From assembly GCA_037039925.1 (NCBI GenBank), contig JAXRKP010001819.1, forward strand, positions 21,001 to 85,000: a stretch of DNA of 64,000 bases, in the 5' to 3' direction. Below are positions 11,801-23,900 of this stretch, piece by piece; within the stretch, counting starts at the first letter, position 1, and each line of letters starts with the position of its first letter. This DNA is from Doris montereyensis. Taxonomy: Eukaryota > Mollusca > Gastropoda > Nudibranchia > Dorididae. The position numbers were made by a program, and so were the translations under genes. The notes beneath the pieces were generated by a model. The model made no database searches. It had not been told where the DNA came from and saw only the letters and a program-made list of their open reading frames with translations.

Positions 11801-14800
11801 TCCCAAGTTAAACAACGTTGGACCTAGCTTTGCTAGGATTCGAACCTGAGACCTCATGATTCCCAATCTGGCAGGCTAACTGCTGTGCCGTGTAGATGCC
11901 ACTAGCAGCCGACCATATAAAGAACAAAATACACCTAATTTACTTTTTTTACTAAGCAGTAACAAACTTCTTGTAACACAATAATGTCCAAAAGGGTCAA
12001 ATATAAGTCTTGACCAAAAGTGTACCTATCCCCCTTAAAACACAATTAACTTATGTCATTGGTTTTTTTATTTGCTGTTTGTTTTGGGTTTGGGATTTGT
12101 GGTTGTTGTGAAATTTCATCATCATAGGCGGTTGGTGGGTACTAATGGTAGGGTAAATCCAACTTTTTTTCCTTCACTCTTATACAAGCTGATTCACCCT
12201 TATATCAATATGGTGGACTTATTGAATTTGCTTACTGTGTTTCTCTCAGACGTTTAGTGAAAGAGTTGGAAAGTTTTGGCTCTGCTCCTCCCACTAATAA
12301 AAAAGCATCTGCAGCAGCAGCTCCAAGTGCATCAGACAACTGTGTTTCTTATGAACTTTACTACAGACCAGAACAGGCTAAATTTAGCAAGAATGCAAAG
12401 GTATGGATCAGTACACTTCATTTATGCACGTTGTCCATATATACAAAATAATTTCTTCTACACTGTTCAGACATATTTTCTTACATTCTTAAACCAACGA
12501 TCGCTGCCAAAATGTCATGATTACTGAAATTGTAATACGACTTTTAAAATAATAAGTGTAATACTTGTCATAGACTCAATTTTTGCTAACTCTCCAAGCG
12601 CTAAATCCCATCTCAGGAAGCCATTCTTTTATATTTGAAGAAAGAATTTTGATCACCTTCTTCTTTTTTTTTTCTTGCCTGATTTATCCTCCATAAGTAA
12701 CTATCCTGATTTTATAATGAAACTTGTTAATCGCGGATGAGTAATTGAGTTTTAAGACCTGAAAAGAATATGAGTTTGAAAAGAAAATACAATTTTTAAA
12801 TTTGACCCTTCCAGCTTGCAAGTCTAGAAGAAAGACTGGAACGTCTGGAGAGTGTCATTGGCAAGGCTCATGATAAGACGGTATGTGATTCAGTGGCAGA
12901 TTCCAGTTGTTGTTTTTCAATATATGTTTTTATCTTTACTCTAGTCTATTTATACAACAATCAATAAATGATAGTGTGAGTTGTCAGTTGTATTCAAGGA
13001 CTTGAAATACATTTGCAAGAAAATAAAATGAGAAGGGAAAAGAAGACAAAGTAAAAAATTCTGATAGCTTTGAAGGTAAAGAGATGTGAATCAAGTTTTC
13101 TTTTGTTTCAAGACAAGGAAGATGAATCTGATAATGTTTCCGCTGTTCTCTCAAAAATTCTCTTTTCAAATTCACCTTTGGGAATAGTTAAAAGACAATG
13201 CCCAGGTAAAACAAATGATCATATAATAACTTTCCAGTAGTTTTTCTTTGTATTCCATTTTATCTTCATCAAAACTATCTCTAAAAGTTATCATGGACTT
13301 CATTTTTGTTATCTAATCATAGGGAACAAAATCAGCCTGTCAGAACACATTTTCCCCTAGAATCTTGCTGGAGATAATATTAGGTTTTTTCTTCTTACAG
13401 ACTCTTTTGACTTCAGACACAGACAACAAGTCATTGATCGTGAGTTTGGTCATATTGATATGTTAGTGTGTGTAAAAGATAGTAGACTATTATTTCACCA
13501 TCTGTCATGTAGGATTGGAATTGTTATTCTTGCATGCTTTCAGGGTTTTACAAAAGTGAAGTTATCTGTTTATAAACATTTTGCCCTCGGGCACTGTGGT
13601 AGCTAGTATTTCTAAAATGGTCTGGTCAAATTGTATTTTTTATTACACCTGGGTTGAAAAAAATAACTGTTTTTTTCTTTAAGCCTGTTACAGACGGGGC
13701 ATGTTGATTTGGCTTTCGATTGAAATGGGGAAAAAAAAACTGTTAATTCCAATTACATGCAATATAAAGAAATAGGAAATTTCATGATTCTGAGAAATTT
13801 TGTCAAAGAAAAGATTAAACAAAAAGTCACCTGGATTGGCAAGTTACGGACCAAAATATCAAAAAAAATCTAATTTAGTTGATCGATCCTTTGTCTAAGT
13901 TTATGGCAAATTTATGAATGTTACAGAATATCTCATAAATCAGGTTGGGGAGAAATAGTCAAAACTTTGGGTCAATTTCCCTAAAATTGGGTCTGAAGAT
14001 GTCACCAGATTCCCTTATTATGAGTCCATAAACAGCTATCGGCTATCAAAGGATTCGTTTGGCTATTGACAACACACTTGCCAAGTTCAAGGTCCCACAA
14101 TAGTATGAGAACATAGAAAATATGTATATCTGAGGTGACAATGTGCTTTCATAAACCTCCTTGCTACACAGTTATTCGGAAATCATATGACTACAGGAAG
14201 TCACTGCAGGCTTTCAAGTTGCGTGCTAGTATTTCTTTGTCACTTATTCGTTACGGCTCTGCAAAGTGATGGGTGACCTAAGGGATAAAAGACACGGGGT
14301 TGCCTGTCTGTGTGTTTGTAAAATGCGCACACTTATAGGAATAGTCCAGTAGAACAAAAACCTGGTCATTTTGATGCCTGTCATCACAACAGTGCAAATC
14401 TGAATCTAGATTTTCAATCCTTTTTATATTAGTGACAATGCCAGAGACTGCTGAAAGAGAAAGGCATCTGCTGCAAGAATGACAACCCATTTCAAACATC
14501 TTGTTTTGTGTTATTTTCTTTTGATTTCTGTTTTATTTTCATTTTTTTCAACATATGGTTTCAAACGATATAGGATGACTATATTTTGATGGTTACTCAT
14601 ATTAGCATATTAAAATGAACAAAAAATACCCATCTCCATTTCAAAAGGTGACCCTTTCCCCTAACCTTTATTGCAGTGGAAGTTCAATTTTTAGTGCATG
14701 TTATTTTATGATGATTGTGAAGAAATATTTTTGGCTTTTCCCAGGGAGCTGTTGGAACCTTAAACAGTAAGTTGTCACTCCTTGATGCATCCAACACAGA

Positions 14801-17613
14801 AACAGTAGAAGCAAGACTCAATGCTGTTCTTCAAAAGATGCAACAGGTGGCAGAGAAGAAGGAAAAAGAACCACAAGCTGACCCAGAAAAAGAGAAGAAG
14901 GTACTGGTTAAAAAAGCCAGATATTCTGAACAGTTTTAAAATAGCAATTTTCATGATGCGTGAACTTGTTGAATAAAATGTGCAGTCTTAAAATTTAGTT
15001 CAGTTTCATGAATGATCAATATTTCTTGAGACTAGTTGAAGTGAGGCTAGCCCCATTTTTTTTTATACATTGAGAGGATTTTCACAGAAATACATTTCAA
15101 GAAAACAGTTGTTGAAATAACATCATTCAATGTAAATGCATGTCTAAAGGTGGAAGATACATTCACATTAAAATGTTACCTTATGCTTTTGGAACAAATT
15201 CTCTTTTCCGTTTTACCAGATTTCTGAATTGTATGAAATAGTCAAGAAATGGGAGGCTACGGCAGAGTGCCTTCCTCAAGTTGTTGACAGATTAATGTCT
15301 TTGAAAGAGTTACACGAACAAGGTGAATTGTTTGAACTATGCTTTTTTGGTTTATTTTTGCTTGTATATATATATATGTGTTTGCTTTGTGAAGATCGGT
15401 CTGCAGTATGTCTAACAGTAATGTGTCTCCTTTGAAGCAAATAGAATAAAGCAATCTCAATAACCTGGTAACACTGGGAAATTTGTAAACTCTTACGCTT
15501 AAACTAGATTTTGATGATCTGGCAAATAAAAAACTGATTGGTATCTCCTTTTGTCTGGGATTTTTTGTTGTTTTGTTTTGTTCTTGTTGCTTTTAAAGTA
15601 CCTTAGAGTGTATATTTTTAAGGCAGATTAACTTAGATGATAAATGTCAAAATTTAAATGTTGTACTTTTTGCTCAATGAGGTTTAATTTGTAAGTAATG
15701 GGAGTGGCATATTTTGTGGGGGTTTTTCTTTGCTGTTTTTGAAATGGTGATTTGTTTTTAATGTTTTTTGTTTCTCTATTTCTCCAGTGAGCATGTACTT
15801 TTTGCACTGTAATTTAAGTCAACTTCTTTGTTCAGTTATTAACTACCGTATAGAGTATTGGATTTGTGGAAATTATTTCATTTAAGGAATTGGTTTAGAA
15901 TTAAATTGTATATATAAAAACAAAAAAGTTGTAAGTATAAAATCAAGTTGGACTGGAAAATAAACTGTAAGAAATGCTTGTGTAAAATATGAGTCACCAA
16001 CATATTAACTCAAAGGTAATTGTGTATTATTTCAGCGCTACAGTTTAGCCAAGCTTTAACTTATTTGGACACTGCCCAGCAAGAAGTCAAGAGTAGCATG
16101 ACTTCACATCAAGATATGTTGAAACAAGTGAGTTGAATATTATATGATCTCTTAAAGCCATTTAAGCTCAGTATTAGATTTGATGTTATCGACATGAGGG
16201 AAATACAGGCTTGAAAATATCACCATCTGCAGTCACTACTCTCTTTTAGTTTAGAGTGGAGATCCAAATCCATTCACGTTTGATCCATCGATATACAAAC
16301 TTATGCCAACTAAACACAGTTCTGTCACATGTAAGAACATACATGAGGAATCGGTGGTCATAAATATTTTTTCAGCACAGGTTGTAAAATAATTCTCATA
16401 GAAGTATTAGAAGCTAAGAGTTCAGTTCTTAATTGAGAATGAGTTCACTTAAATATCTTTTATGGAGCTTATGCTGTGGAAGTGAGAGTATCATCATCAT
16501 AAAGGCGCGTCATGTTGTTTGATGAGACCAACATATCAGATGAGGAGTTCATCTTTTTCAATTGGAATTGCTTCTCATTGTCAGTGGCGAATTGAACTTG
16601 AATTTTTGCTCTCGTCCATCGAAATGTGGCGTCGATGGCCAAGTGGTTAGGCCGCCAAACTTGGGAGCATGAGGGTTTGAATCCTAGCACAGCTAGTTTT
16701 GCCGTTGTGTTTCTTGGGAAATAACTTAACAAATAAAAAACATACACTTTCCCCACTCGACCCAGATGCAAATTGATACAAGCACTGGCATGGGATTAAA
16801 AACCTGACTAGTGTCCTATCGAGGAGGTGATTATCATCACCTGTTCTGCTTCATGCTATAGAAACCGGATTAACTCCCGACTATGAACTGCATTGGAACT
16901 TTATTTTACTTTTACTTTTACCCATTGAAATAGTTGGTTTATCACATTTTCTCAGATTTTATGTCATGACCTCTTTCAAAATTTGAATATTGTGAACCTT
17001 CTTCACTTTTTATGCCCATAAGCTAATATTTGTAGAACTTATTATATGCCTATGTAACTTCTTATTGTCGTTTTTCTATTGGTCAAAGTCGGTGTCATTG
17101 CTGCTTTGATTTAAACTGCTCCCTAGTTACTATTGCTGTAAGCAAGTACTTGTGAATAAAGCAGTGTCATACATGTTTTCTTAATCTTATAGGACTCTTA
17201 AGAGTAGAGATAATATCTAGAAGACAAGTTGTCCTCCAAGATGTCATATCTGTTTCGAAGTATGCTCCGTTACAGCACATAAGTGTACTTTTCTTTGGGA
17301 GACAAGAGGCTTTTTAGAAAGTGTTTTAAATTGTAAGAAGCCAAGGAAAGTAAGGGCTTCTCAATCTGATCACTCTTGCTACCAGTGAATATTTATTTCT
17401 GATAAAACATGGATACGTTATTGACAAATTTGTCTCATGGATTTTGATCTTTTTTAATATTCCTATCTGTGGCAGATTTCTTTCCACACTATTTGTGTTA
17501 TCTTTTGTGATCTCTATCAACAGCTGCAGTCAAGCATAGCTGGCAATACGAAGACCACACAGAACAATATTGACAGCATTGAGAAAAGGCTGAAGGCACT
17601 TACGAAATCTTAA
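5888..17613 (+). CDS. DCTN2: Dynactin subunit 2 (p50 dynamitin), 13 exons
   Basis: Dynamitin is a shoulder/sidearm subunit of dynactin, the cytoplasmic cofactor that links dynein to cargo. Coding exons: 5888-5923, 7297-7368, 7885-7981, 8586-8653, 8967-9063, 10308-10452, 12250-12400, 12815-12880, 13401-13439, 14745-14900, 15220-15322, 16036-16127, 17524-17613 (stop TAA 17611). They join to 403 codons; human DCTN2 has about 401. All introns are GT-AG and phases agree. Recognisable blocks: MADPKYANLPGI at the start, FETSDLPEDDQ (residues 19-29), a GYYADREEYEL block (81-91), YQQKFQRLQHE, HLEKLVGP, YELYYRPEQAKFS, SELYEIVKKWE, LKELHEQALQFSQAL and a C-terminal coiled coil ending EKRLKALTKS. The C-terminal half is coiled-coil, as in the family. 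Exon 9 is only 39 bp. One junction (exon 5/6) is odd: the frame-keeping acceptor is at 10306-10307, while the alignment-preferred one at 10290-10291 would shift frame by one base. Confidence 0.96.
6107..6114. promoter_or_regulatory. CRE-type palindrome in DCTN2 intron 1
   Basis: A perfect TGACGTCA lies 184 bp after exon 1, in a short stretch that is less AT-rich than its surroundings. This is the full palindromic CREB/ATF site. Function is inferred from position only; an identical octamer at 61348 has no gene beside it. Confidence 0.3.
6515..7010 (+). repeat. Interspersed repeat family D, copy 1
   Basis: This intron segment matches 26775-27215 over about 450 bp, and parts of 41270-42060. Shared landmarks in order: GTTATAACATCAGTACAGCT, AATCTGTTGTGATC, ACTGATGTTACAGTGG, CATCAACCAATCAAA, TAGGATGATTTATTGACAC. 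No coding capacity is evident. The type of element is not recognised. Confidence 0.65.
9185..9925 (+). repeat. Diverged ~280 bp tandem repeat in DCTN2 intron 5
   Basis: Two nearly complete units and one partial unit occur, with TCATGCCAAAGGTTACA at 9185 and 9463. AAGTGTGCGTTTA...CGACTACTGTATTGTCACATT occurs near 9565 and 9850. CTGTACAGGAACAGAAAAAA recurs near 9346 and 9649. Several ORFs here share a terminal VLSHYDIC because of the repetition; they are not exons. Confidence 0.7.
9935..10206 (+). mobile_element. SINE family A, 5'-truncated copy
   Basis: It contains the family A body: CCTGATCCAGGTAGGTGGATCAACACC, the GGTCCTGTGTGGAGA segment, the GATCCTTTGGCTGTTTA segment and the CTGAGATCACCTTAG end, closing with repeated AAATC. 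The tRNA-like head is missing or unrecognisable. Related copies are at 23.3, 28.2 and 52.5 kb. It lies in DCTN2 intron 5, 100 bp before exon 6. Confidence 0.75.
11625..11905 (-). mobile_element. tRNA-derived SINE, family B
   Basis: Read on the minus strand, the head is tRNA-like with a perfect B box (complement of GGATTCGAACC at 11836-11846). The body carries the family B segments (AGGAGGTGATTATTATCACC and CATGCTATTGAAACC, read on the minus strand). It lies in DCTN2 intron 6. It is not a functional tRNA gene: no complete cloverleaf is present. Confidence 0.8.
13825..14645 (+). repeat. Unknown repeat R1, internally deleted copy 1
   Basis: It matches the long R1 copy at 35.7 kb at both ends: ACCTGGATTGGCAAGTTACGGACC near 13830, ACAATGCCAGAGACTG near 14436 and GATATAGGATGACTATATTTTGA near 14570. 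It lacks about 1.1 kb of that copy's middle. The minus-strand ORF at 14278-14499 shares SAVSGIVTNIKRI with ORFs in the other copies. Located in DCTN2 intron 9. Confidence 0.75.
16625..16930 (+). mobile_element. tRNA-derived SINE, family B (best-preserved head)
   Basis: The head reads like a serine/leucine-type tRNA: A box TGGCCAAGTGGTTAGGCCGC at 16636 and B box GGGTTTGAATCC at 16673-16684. The body holds CCCACTCGACCCAGATGCAA, GTGTCCTATCGAGGAGG and CTTCATGCTATAGAAACC, and the tail is TTTTACTTTTACTTTTACCC. Located in DCTN2 intron 12. Confidence 0.85.
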
Positions 17614-17719
17614 ATAATTTTTTCCCCTAGTCTACGTCCCTAGCTCTCATTGTTCCCATGATATTTTCCATCTTTTCTGCCAACAATTTTCTTAATAATT
17701 CAATACGTCATATTCATCC

Positions 17720-17725
17720 AATAAA
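17720..17725 (+). terminator. Candidate DCTN2 polyadenylation signal
   Basis: AATAAA lies 107 bp after the DCTN2 stop codon and is the first canonical hexamer after it. A longer 3' UTR is possible; ATTAAAG forms occur near 18446. Confidence 0.4.
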
Positions 17726-20400
17726 TTAGGAGGGATTTTGCAAGTGTTGAGATTTGGAAATGCTTTTGGGATGGGGGGTTAGTCCCAACTGATGTGCTTG
17801 CCATTAGTGAAATTCAAGGAAACGTAATGTTGGCGTTATTGCATGTCTAATATAAGTTAAAAGTATATGATTATGAATGGATTTTTAACTGTGTTCAGGT
17901 GGTTTTGGTGATATCTTAGCGCCATTGTGTAACGTCTGTGATGATTTTTTTCTTTTCTCTGTTTGCTAACATCTCATTCTTGCAGCCAGACCTGTATATC
18001 TTTTGTAAAATTGAATGACTGAATGAGTGAGTAGATTTTCCTTGGCTGTATTTAAATATTATTGAGATTATAATTATAACATATTCATGTAGTTTCCCCG
18101 TAGTGTGATATATCTTCTGATATTTCTTTAAAACAAATTTCATTACGAACCCTTAATGAATGCTTATAGTTTTTATAGCCAATACCTTTTCAGTTCTGCA
18201 ACTCGAAGCTTCTAAACGTGCAATCAATTTGGTAATGGTACTGTAACTCATTGTAGAATGTTTGTGTTTTGTACGGTGGACTTTTTTGTTCATATTAATA
18301 ATTAATTTCATAGCTTTGCCAGAAGGCAAGAAAAGTTATATAACTTGAGTTTGTCAAGCACTGTTTGATTGTTGAAAGTGTGATATGATGCCGTATTTTG
18401 GATTCATACTAGATATATTGGATTTACTCTTCAAATTAATTGATAATTAAAGTTTATTAAAGCTCTTAAGTTAACTGTCTTTCTTGGGTTGTGCATCTTA
18501 ATGTGGATAGGTTGTTAACGGGCACTGCTAATAGGTCCTTTTTCTTTCCTTTTCTTTCATTTTGCGATTTCCTCTTATTTCACTCTGAGTTCATCGTCTT
18601 TGGTGGATAGGGTTTCAAAGGAAACAAACAGAGCAAGCATCTTAATTCCGTTCATTGTACTGTCAGTCTGTCGGATGTTGTTATTCCTTTTGAAGTTAAG
18701 TGAAGCATGGTACAATGTATTATTTTGATAAGTTAGGGTGAGGGCTCATTTATGTACTAGCCTGAAATCGTTAGCAGATCACTTACCTAGACCAATGTTC
18801 ATGAATGGGAGAATATTAAATGTATTGTATGGCACCCACCGTGTATTTTTTTCTTGCCCAGAGGGACCCATTTTATTTTTATTACTATTAGTGTTATTAC
18901 ATTTAAAGTTTAAAGTTAATGTATCTAATGTTGCCAGTCAGGGTCGTGCCAAAAGATATTTAAATTTCATCCGCAGACATCATACTTTAAATAAATATCA
19001 TTACATAATAGAGAAACCAGCTAAAAGTTAGTTCAAAGTCCTTTTCTATGATTATTTCGATCTACATCATGTTTGATCTAACTGCTAAATTAAAGAACCT
19101 ACGTCTTCAGAGAAAAATGCACTGGGACAAAATTTACTACAAATCTCTTACTCTTATACGTTTGTAAGAGCAAGAGAGATGCTGCCACATCTTTCTTGAC
19201 AATGAAGAATGAATTTTGACTTAAGATAAAATGAAATATCAGTATAAGAATTAAAAAACAATGCAAACTCCTGGAAAACATAACATGGGGTATCTCTCAC
19301 AAGTATCCAACATGCTGAATTGAAATTTCTGATCGTTATGAACAAGAGTTTAAAACTGTTTGAGGAATGAGAGGACAAGTCGTTTTAAGTTTGAGAGGGT
19401 TTGTCTTGCTAGATTGTAGGTTTTTGTTACTTTTTATTTGGAAATTGTCTATATGGGCTCCATGGAACCAACTGGGTATTTTACAGTCTCCTTAACCACA
19501 TGGGCTTCGTAAACAGAATCGACATTAGATACTGAGATGAGGAGATGTTTTCCTAGTTTCCAGGATTTTTATGTTAAGTTTAAAGTTAAACTTTAGTTAA
19601 AGCTTTATGTCCTTATAGCGCAAAGACAGTTTCTTTTGTTAATAAGACAATAAAAGAGGTGCATGGCACTAGATCTATCCACCAGAATAGGTGTTGAGTT
19701 GGCCATCTAAGATCTAGATTCTCTGGGTCTTTCAGAGTTACTTACATTGATGGTTGAAACATTCAGAATTCAGATCAAAATTAGATCTAGAATACCCTGG
19801 TAGATCTTCAGATTTAGATCTAGAATATAATCTAGACTTAAAGACATCTAGATTATATCAAATCAATAATCTAAATTTCTTTCTATCTCTCTCTCTGTGT
19901 CAGAGAGAGGGGGAGGGAGAGTTCATCGATTGGTTCATTAAAGAGTTTGTTTTTTCATTTGAATCAGTTACACAATGTCTCAAAATCTACTGTATACATG
20001 TATTTTGCAAAACCATTCACACATTTTCAACATCTCATAATTATACTACAGAAACAGCCAAGGTCCAAAAATAAAATAAAATTTCAAACTTCAAACGGTA
20101 TATCATTCAGGCAATGATAAAGGTGTGGCGTTTCTTACAATAATTCACGCAACTGGCACATACATTATATACTAAATGGAGCACTCTCACACTCCATGGA
20201 TTCATGGAGCCCATTTAGACCTTGCCTTTTATTGCTTTGTTCTTGTTGAGTGAAGAAATCTTATTACTTTTGCATATATGTAATTTTTATTGTGGATTAA
20301 TAAAGTCTTGCAAACTTAAAATGATTCGAGTCTTATTGTTTAATAATAAAAGGGGTGGGGGTGTCTTGTGTCTCTTCTCTTTTCGGTGTTGTTGGCTTTA
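17726..20400. other. Intergenic interval between convergent genes
   Basis: No gene is seen between DCTN2 and the 3' end of the zinc-finger gene. 19660-19870 is rich in AGATCT/TCTAGA-type palindromes. 20101-20225 shares TTCTTACAATAATTCACGCAA and GGAGCCCATTTAGAC-type ends with 30885-31165, suggesting another small interspersed repeat. Confidence 0.45.
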
Positions 20401-20402
20401 GG

Positions 20403-20660
20403 TTTTACTTTAAGAGTTGGGTGAGGCAACTGTTGCTCAACAATACAACTCATCACTGCTTTCCTCACTTGACTTCGGTGTGAATGAGTACGCAACTAAA
20501 GGTAGATCTTGGATGTTCGAAGTACCAAGCTGCCACATGCTCCCCAGGGAGTTGAAAAGGACTAAATGAAATGGCCTGTTGGGGGATAAATGATGTAGTT
20601 GGTGAGTACACCTATTTGGGGATATGGACTATAAATCTATATTTATCTTTTTATAACAAA
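20403..20660 (+). mobile_element. SINE family C copy
   Basis: It shares a body with 49.46-49.83 kb: CACTTGACTTCGGTGTGAATGAGTAC, a GTAGA segment, CATGCTCCCCAGGGAGTTGA, TGAAATGGCCTGTTGGGGGATA and GGACTATAAATCTA followed by TTTATCTTTTT. It is placed just downstream of the zinc-finger gene stop. The tRNA-like head is not clear in this copy. Confidence 0.65.
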
Positions 20661-20905
20661 ATGAGATCAAAGTGACTTTTTAAAGAAATAGTTAAAATAA
20701 TACGGAAACAAAATGGCAACGAAATAAAAATAATTTTTAAAAGCTTGACAAAGATAAAGACTTGGTTCATAATTTTAATATCATACAATCTTTTTAATGA
20801 GAATACAAGAATTGAAAACAAGAAGTCAGCGCTTGTAAAAATAATAACTCATAATACACACACAGCCTTGTTTGTCATTACAAAGAATACAATGTGTCAT
20901 GGTCG

Positions 20906-23900
20906 TCACTGCCCCCCACGTTGGGAATGAGTCCCATGATGCATCAGCGGATCCAGTCTGATAATGTTTGATATGCCGGATCTCATATTGTCTTGATTTA
21001 GCACAACTTGTGTGCCACTACCAACGTCAACCACCAATGAAGTGAGGGGATGTCCTACAGATGTTTCAGAAGCCTTTGCGACATCCACGTCGAGTTCCAC
21101 TATCCCTTCAGTACCATATTCCTCATTCTTTTCACTTTGCTCTTTGGACGATGTTTGCCAAACTTTGTCGTTTTCTCCTGAAGATGCATCTGGTGGCTGC
21201 AAAATGAGGATAAAAAAGAAAAAAAAAAACATGAGAGAAAACTTTGAGAAAAGCTCAGCCAGGTCTCTATTTAAGATTGTTTTAAAGTTATTTTTTCATA
21301 CCTAAAACATGCATATCATTGGAAAAAAAAAATAATATTACAGTAAACATTTAAATGTAAAATAATGGAAGAAAATTTTCCAATTTGGATTTTATTTATA
21401 TTTTCGATTAGAATGCTGAGTAACACCTGAATTGGAGAAAGCACATATTAATTTCCAAGGAGGATTTAGACCTAATTTTCAAAATCCATCTCCTCCCTTA
21501 GTTATGAATAAAATCACTCAAAACCTGTGCAGATCATCTTTTCCATTCAATGTCTAGTCTAAAGAGTGACATCGGGTTTTTTTAATATATTTTGGATAGT
21601 TTTTTTTTAATGAATTTTTGAAAATACTATCTATATATCGTGAATGTACAAAAACAGCACTCTTATATTCTTAATAATTCTTATAACAAAAAAAATAATT
21701 TCTCAAAAAGTTCACAATATTTTTTTTTAAACCAACGTCATTCTATTAACATTGACAAGAGGAAACTGTGTGCTAAATATAATACAAATCGTTCGGTAAA
21801 TGGCAGAGGAGAAAGAATTTTAGTGTGAAAAAACTACATTTCAAGAAAATTGCACGTAAAAAAATCAAAAGAAAATAACACAAAACAAATGCTTTAGGTG
21901 GGTTTCCTTACTCTTTCGACAGTCTCTGGCATTGTTACTAATGGAAAGAGGATTATAAATCTAGATTTAGATGTACACTGTTGTAAAAACAGCCGTCAAA
22001 AAGATCAGTTTTCTTTTCTTTCCTCTATATCCTATGCTTGTACGTGTGTTTACATACACACTGACGCGCAACGCCTCTTACATCACACAGCGATAAGCCG
22101 AAGCAATGAGCGGTGTCGGCAGAAGCCAGGTGACCTCGGTGTTACAACATTTGGCGATTAGCCGTCAATATACGGGTTTTTATTGCCATCATCTCAGCCA
22201 GTGTTAGGGTAATTAACGTCAAAATTTTGAATGTTTTTACCTATCCTCGCCTGCAACATATTTTGTGAAACAAAAATGATACATTATATGGATATTTTTC
22301 TGCCATAAACTTGTAGATAAATGATCGTTCTACCCGAACATGTAAAAAACAGAAAACCAACCTTTTGGGCTCAAAGCCCCCCCCCCCCCCCCCCCCAATG
22401 CTTACTTAAAGACCGATGGCTCTACAGGTCAGTGTTAAAACATTTAATTACCAAGGCTAGCAGTATTCACGTTATGACATGGTTACCATGTCTAAGTCTA
22501 AAAAGTAACAGAGAAAAACAAACTTCAGGTCCCACAGAAAATTTCTATGTGAATATAAAATCGCATACAAAATTATCAAAAGTGGAAACCAAAATGGCCA
22601 AAATTGTATGAAATTAGAAGGAAAAATAAACTCGCAAATGTAGGGCCATAGTTAGTGTTTTGATCATCCATCAAATGCCGCTTTAAAAAAAGTCACATAG
22701 CTAAACTATATTTCGAACAAAATGTTTTCAAAGGCATAATTGCATAAAACCTTGATGTTCAATCTTTAAAAGTAATGAGAATGATAAGATATTCAATATA
22801 TTTTCAATACAATTACCGCCTGATTTCACACCAAAAAAATATTGGATAAAGAAAACACTTGGTTGTCAAATTATGGTAAAATTAAAATCATAATTCTTTC
22901 ATTCTCGTTAATCTTATCACATTTAGTTTTAGCAAGACATTGTAGCTTTTAAATTTCACAAACATTACTTAAATACATGCATACAGTCACGCATATCATA
23001 AGTGCACACATAAACACTCAATGCAAACAATACATTTACAACTCATTTCAATTGTTGCAAACTTCAATGTGTACAGCTTTGAGATTTTTTGGGGGCCTCA
23101 TATAGATGGATATAGGATTGGCTGCAATTTCAAATTCTTTTGATAAGTGTAAATTAGTATAGTTTTCTTCAATGGTCTCAGTAATGAATAAGTGTCTGGC
23201 TACATGCAAAAGAAAAATAACCTCTTGCAGGATTCAAGATACCATGGCCAAACGACCTCCACCTTAATTGTCCTTCCCTTCGGGAGACTGTAGTCTAGAA
23301 GTAAGGTGTTGGTTTCTCAACCAAAAGACATGGGTTCATGCCTTGGCAAGTTGAAGAGTTTTCTTAAGTTTTTCAAGTCAAACCTACCTCCTGGTCTAAA
23401 GGTAGGTGTATCAACATCTTGTCCCATTGAAGATGTGCAATAAATAGGTCCTGTGTGCAGATCACTACACCCTGTGCACGTTAAACATCCCTTGGCTGGT
23501 AGGTGCACCATTATCCTCCAACCATACGATCATAGGACTGTTCTCTAGCATCTCATCTCCACTGCTGGGATCCTTCTCTGCAAGTCGACTGTTAATGTCC
23601 AGGACTCACAATGAAGATAATAAGCATTCTATTTTAAATGTAATATGCACCCCATACTATTAGTACTACCACTGATGGTAGGTTTGAAGGCTTACCTTGT
23701 GGGTGTTTTCATGTTTCATCAAAGCATGTTTGGTGTTAAACTGTCGACAGCATACGCTACAAACATGTGTCCTAGGTCGAATGTGCAGTGTTAAAATATG
23801 CTTCTTTTGAACAGGCTGTGTTTTGAAAGCAGCTCCACAAAAGTGACACAGAAAAGGTCGCTCTGTACTATGCATTGACATGTGTTCCTTGAGGTGGGCC

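Noticed and set aside
16625..16700. tRNA gene by A and B boxes (also at 11.84 and 52.75 kb)
   Set aside because: Only the promoter boxes are kept; arms do not fold into a full cloverleaf and a SINE body follows.
21197..21232. N-terminal extension (poly-Phe) of the last zinc-finger exon
   Set aside because: It is the pyrimidine tract before the acceptor CAG at 21197-21199 and is intron sequence.
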